Assembly: GCF_017876495.1 (NCBI RefSeq)
Contig: NZ_JAGIOB010000001.1
Span: 2,480,001 to 2,544,000, forward strand
Source: Microlunatus capsulatus
GTDB taxonomy: Bacteria > Actinomycetota > Actinomycetes > Propionibacteriales > Propionibacteriaceae
DNA length: 64,000 bases
Direction: 5' to 3'
In this document: one piece after another, positions 61,603 to 64,000 of the stretch
Position numbering within the stretch: the first letter of the stretch is position 1
Layout of the letters: the number at the start of each line of letters is the position of its first letter
Made by a program: the position numbers and the translations under genes
Notes under the pieces: generated by a model
The model's database searches: none
What the model saw: only the letters and a program-made list of their open reading frames with translations
What the model was told of the DNA's origin: nothing

Positions 61603-63080
61603 TGGGCCCGGTGCCGACGACGCCGGAGCCGGAGGTCCGGCCCTGGACCTGGGGGTGGTTGGTGGCCTGCCTGGTGGCCCGCGGCGTGCTGGCCACGGCC
61701 GTCTGCCTCGGGCTGTGGGGCGCGCTGCCCGCCGTGCTGGGCTGGTCGCCGACCACCGTGAGCAGCGGCTCGATGCTGCCGCGGCTGCACGTCGGCGACG
61801 TCGCCGTCTCCCGGCCGCTGCACGGCGCGGCACCCACCCTGGGCAGCGTCCTGCTGTTCGACGACCCCGACCACCCCGACCGCCTGCGGCTGCACCGCTT
61901 CGTCCGGGTGGACGACGAGGGCCGGCTGGTCACCCGCGGCGACGCGAACCCCGGCGACGACTCCTCTCCAGTCACGCTGGCCGCGGTCCGCGGGGTCGGC
62001 ACCCTGCGGGTCCCGTGGGTCGGGCTGCCGGTGGTCTGGTTCCGCGAGCGGGCCTGGCTCCCGCTGGGGCTGGCCGCGCTGGCCCTGGCCGGGCTGACCG
62101 CCGTCGCCGCGCAGGGCCGCCGGTTCGGCGCCGCCCCGCCCGGGCCGCCCGACGACGACCCCTCCGACGACCGGCCCGGCACGCCCAACGGCGTCGACCC
62201 GGCCGACCCGGACCCACGTCCAGCCGCCGCCCGGCCGCCCGGCCCCGGCGGCGCCGTCCTGCGCCCCGCGGGGGCCCTCGCCGTCGCCGGGCTGCTCCTC
62301 GGGCTCGCCGCCGTGCCCGCGGGGGCGGTGTTCACCGGCACCACCGCCAACGCCGGCAACCGGCTGGCCGCCTCGACCTACTTCCGCTGCGCGAGCGCGG
62401 TGACGGCCACCTCGCCCTCGCTGTGGTTCCGGATGGACGAGACCTCCTCGACGACGACCGTCGCGCTGGACAGCTCGGCCGCCGCCCGCAACGGCGTCTA
62501 CGGCGCGGCCGGGAAGACCAGCACCACCGACCGCGCCTGCCCCCGCGACACCGGCCGGGCGATGGTGTTCGACGGCAGCAGCGGCTACCTCTCCTCGGCG
62601 GCCCTCAGCGGTGCCGCCCCCAACACCTTCACCGTGGGGATCTGGTTCCGCACGACCACCGCCCGGGGCGGCAAGCTCATCGGCCTCGGGAACGCCCAGA
62701 CCGGCGCCTCGGGCATCTACGACCGCCACCTCTACCTCACCGACGCCGGTCGCGTCGTGTTCGGCGTCTACAACGGCGCCGTCCGCACGGTCACCTCGCC
62801 GGCGGCCTACCGCGACGGCGGGTGGCACCAGGCCGTGGCGACGCTGTCGTCGGCCGGGATGCGCCTCTACCTCGACGGCGAGCTGGTCGCCTCCGACACC
62901 GCCACCACGACGGCCGAGGCGGTCAGCGGCGGCTACCTGCGGATCGGCTTCGACAACCTGGACGGCTGGCCGAGCACGCCCACCAGCCGCTACTTCGCCG
63001 GCACCCTCGACGAGGCCACCTTCTCCACGACCGCGCTGACCGCGGCCCAGGTCGCGGCGCAGCACGAGGCCGGCACCTGA
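61602..63080 (+). CDS. SipW-type signal peptidase fused to a LamG domain
   Basis: 492 aa. Transmembrane helix about 17-46, then an S26B (ER/SipW-type) peptidase: Ser57 in SSGSMLP and His98 in RLRLHRFVRV where bacterial LepB has Lys, plus TRGDANPGDD (112-120). Second helix 151-170, a Pro/Asp-rich linker 171-220, third helix 221-243 running straight into AVFTGTTANAGNRLAAST, itself a SipW-type cleavage signal. Residues 262-492 are a LamG/concanavalin-like domain (SLWFRMDE, VFDGSSGYLSS, FTVGIWFRT, WHQAVATLSSAGMRLYLDGELV, FAGTLDEATF). Predicted topology puts both the protease and LamG outside. One-base overlap with the TasA-like substrate gene. Confidence 0.82.
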   Translation: MGPVPTTPEPEVRPWTWGWLVACLVARGVLATAVCLGLWGALPAVLGWSPTTVSSGSMLPRLHVGDVAVSRPLHGAAPTLGSVLLFDDPDHPDRLRLHRFVRVDDEGRLVTRGDANPGDDSSPVTLAAVRGVGTLRVPWVGLPVVWFRERAWLPLGLAALALAGLTAVAAQGRRFGAAPPGPPDDDPSDDRPGTPNGVDPADPDPRPAAARPPGPGGAVLRPAGALAVAGLLLGLAAVPAGAVFTGTTANAGNRLAASTYFRCASAVTATSPSLWFRMDETSSTTTVALDSSAAARNGVYGAAGKTSTTDRACPRDTGRAMVFDGSSGYLSSAALSGAAPNTFTVGIWFRTTTARGGKLIGLGNAQTGASGIYDRHLYLTDAGRVVFGVYNGAVRTVTSPAAYRDGGWHQAVATLSSAGMRLYLDGELVASDTATTTAEAVSGGYLRIGFDNLDGWPSTPTSRYFAGTLDEATFSTTALTAAQVAAQHEAGT

Positions 63081-63164
63081 CGCGCTGACGCCGGCGTCGC
63101 CGTGCGAGACGGCCGGCAGCGGGTAGGGGCCCGGGGACAGCACACCGAGAGAAGGAGCAACGTC

Positions 63165-63521
63165 ATGGCCACCTCCGTCGCCACCGTCTGGGTCCCCGTC
63201 GACGACATGGACCGCGCGGTCCGGTTCTACGCCGACACCCTCGCCCTCGATGTCAAGGACCAGGGGGAGGACTGGTCGGAGATCGACGCCGGCAATCTCA
63301 CCATCGGGCTGAACGCCCGGGAGGGGACGTCCGCCCACGCGGACGGCGGCGCCGTCATCACCTTCACCCCCGACGGCAGCATCGACGACGAGGTCGAGCG
63401 GCTCACCCGTGCCGGGGTCGCCTTCGCCGGCGGGATCAGCGACCACCCGTGGGGCCGGATCGCCCCGTTCAAGGACAGCGAGGGCAACGACCTGCAGCTG
63501 TACGGCCCGCCGCAGGGCTGA
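63165..63521 (+). CDS. VOC (glyoxalase/bleomycin-resistance) family protein
   Basis: 118 aa single vicinal-oxygen-chelate module: VATVWVPVDDMDRAVRFYADTLALDVKDQ at the start and GRIAPFKDSEGNDLQLYGPP at the end. Metal-binding residues are only partly as in glyoxalase I, so it may be a dioxygenase-like, resistance or binding protein. ATG 63165 with GAAGGAG upstream. Downstream of the SipW-LamG gene by 84 bp but probably unrelated. Ends at a strong hairpin. Confidence 0.85.
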   Translation: MATSVATVWVPVDDMDRAVRFYADTLALDVKDQGEDWSEIDAGNLTIGLNAREGTSAHADGGAVITFTPDGSIDDEVERLTRAGVAFAGGISDHPWGRIAPFKDSEGNDLQLYGPPQG

Positions 63522-63538
63522 GCCCCGCCGGACGACCG

Positions 63539-63582
63539 ACGAGCCGGGCCGCCAGCACCGCGGTGCTGGTGGCCCGGCTCGT
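63539..63582. terminator. Bidirectional 20-bp stem terminator
   Basis: Arms 63539-63558 and 63563-63582 pair over 20 bp with one G-T, 4-nt CGCG loop. It separates the convergent VOC and TasA-like genes. Confidence 0.85.
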
Positions 63583-63625
63583 CCCCGGTCTCCCCCGACG
63601 GGGCCGGGTGGTCAGGACGGGTGGG

Positions 63626-64000
63626 TCAGCTGTTCTGCGCCTCGAAGGTGAGGCCGACGGACGCGGTGCCGCCCTGGGTGCTGTCCGGCGCCTCGGTGCG
63701 GACGGCGTAGCTGATCTGGTAGGTCCGGGTCTCGTCGGCGGTGCCGGTGGGGGCCCAGGTGCCGAGGCCGCTGTGGAAGCCGGTGGCGGTGGAGGCGAAG
63801 CCCGCGACGGTGCCGGAGTAGAGCTCGGAGCCCGAGGCCAGCGGGGTGAAGCCGGCGCAGGAGCCGAACGAGCCGCCGGTGCCCTGGACGACCTTGAGGT
63901 TGAGGTTCGCGGCCAGGTCCTTGGTGGAGGTCGGGTTCGTGGCGTACAGCTTCACGTTCGAGGCCAGCGACCCCTTGGAGGTGACGGCGATGCACTTCTC
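63626..64000 (-). CDS. TasA/camelysin-like protein, partial paralogue
   Basis: The last 124 residues of a protein whose start lies beyond the right edge. It aligns without gaps to the C-terminal two-thirds of the 61006 product: both have KCIAV/RCVAV, GS(C)AGFTPLASGS, the GTWxPxGTAxETRTxQxSY segment and the ending FALTWEAQN/VGLTFEAQN. Both Cys are kept. Probably a second secreted subunit of the same surface system, encoded convergently. Its signal region and promoter are outside the window. Confidence 0.8.
   Translation of the reverse strand, partial: EKCIAVTSKGSLASNVKLYATNPTSTKDLAANLNLKVVQGTGGSFGSCAGFTPLASGSELYSGTVAGFASTATGFHSGLGTWAPTGTADETRTYQISYAVRTEAPDSTQGGTASVGLTFEAQNS

Noticed and set aside
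63102-63164. Upstream start for the VOC protein
   Set aside because: The 21 extra residues are not VOC-like and GAAGGAG is positioned for ATG 63165.

Overview
This is a chromosomal window from a very G+C-rich actinomycete. The strongest evidence is the block crgA - DUF881 - trpG/pabA - (alkB) - pknB - pbpA - rodA - pstP - fhaB - fhaA - tRNA-Leu(CAG) at 31.9-42.3 kb. This is the cell-wall/phosphosignalling cluster that sits near oriC in Actinomycetota. It has no pknA, as in lineages outside the mycolic-acid group. Gene content, codon use and many leaderless-type promoters (TANNNT box 6-7 nt before the start codon) fit a Geodermatophilaceae-like organism (Blastococcus/Modestobacter type). The genus is an inference. 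I see no insertion sequence, prophage, rRNA or CRISPR array.

Layout. 0-2.5 kb: end of a multicopper oxidase, a Lys-type signal peptidase, a CopD-like membrane protein and an orphan LuxR-type response regulator. 2.9-4.6 kb: Tat-exported animal-type haem peroxidase. 4.7-10.8 kb (minus): purine salvage/degradation genes, namely guanine deaminase, urate oxidase and a xanthine dehydrogenase with fused Fe-S/Mo domains plus a separate FAD subunit. 10.8-14.4 kb: FG-GAP propeller protein, EamA exporter and its divergent LysR regulator. 14.5-17.8 kb (minus): SDR, PlsC and an alkyl-DHAP-synthase-like flavoenzyme, a possible ether-lipid set. 18.0-21.3 kb: ackA-pta. 21.4-27.2 kb: receptor-like Ser/Thr kinase, winged-helix/membrane pair, endonuclease IV, and an S51-like/esterase pair. 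27.3-30.5 kb: rpsF-ssb-rpsR-rplI with a zinc-free S18, then an SRPBCC protein and a membrane protein. 30.5-42.3 kb: MATE exporter and the crgA-to-fhaA cluster. 42.4-43.5 kb: a lower-G+C insert next to the tRNA. 43.6-49.7 kb: DUF885 protein, GH38 alpha-mannosidase and ROK regulator. 49.8-54.6 kb: Rieske protein, LLM oxidoreductase, homocysteine methyltransferase, DUF1684, and a sigma-region-4-like membrane protein. 54.6-58.1 kb: efeUOB iron uptake under an apparent IdeR/DtxR box. 58.1-60.9 kb: SDR, membrane protein, EcsC, aat.

61.0-64.0 kb holds the most unusual system. A TasA/camelysin-like exported protein overlaps by one base a Ser-His (SipW/ER-type) signal peptidase whose C-terminus carries a second SipW-type export signal followed by a LamG lectin-like domain. 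A close paralogue of the first protein begins on the opposite strand and runs off the window. The arrangement suggests a self-contained secretion and surface-assembly module in which the peptidase may release its own LamG domain.

Regulatory DNA worth noting: a LexA-like SOS box over the alkB promoter, the iron box before efeU, inward-facing DnaA boxes between the MATE gene and crgA, tandem hairpins in the rpsF leader, several very long perfect hairpins between genes, and a dispersed repeat (core CCTTCGACAGGCTCAGG) in three intergenic gaps.
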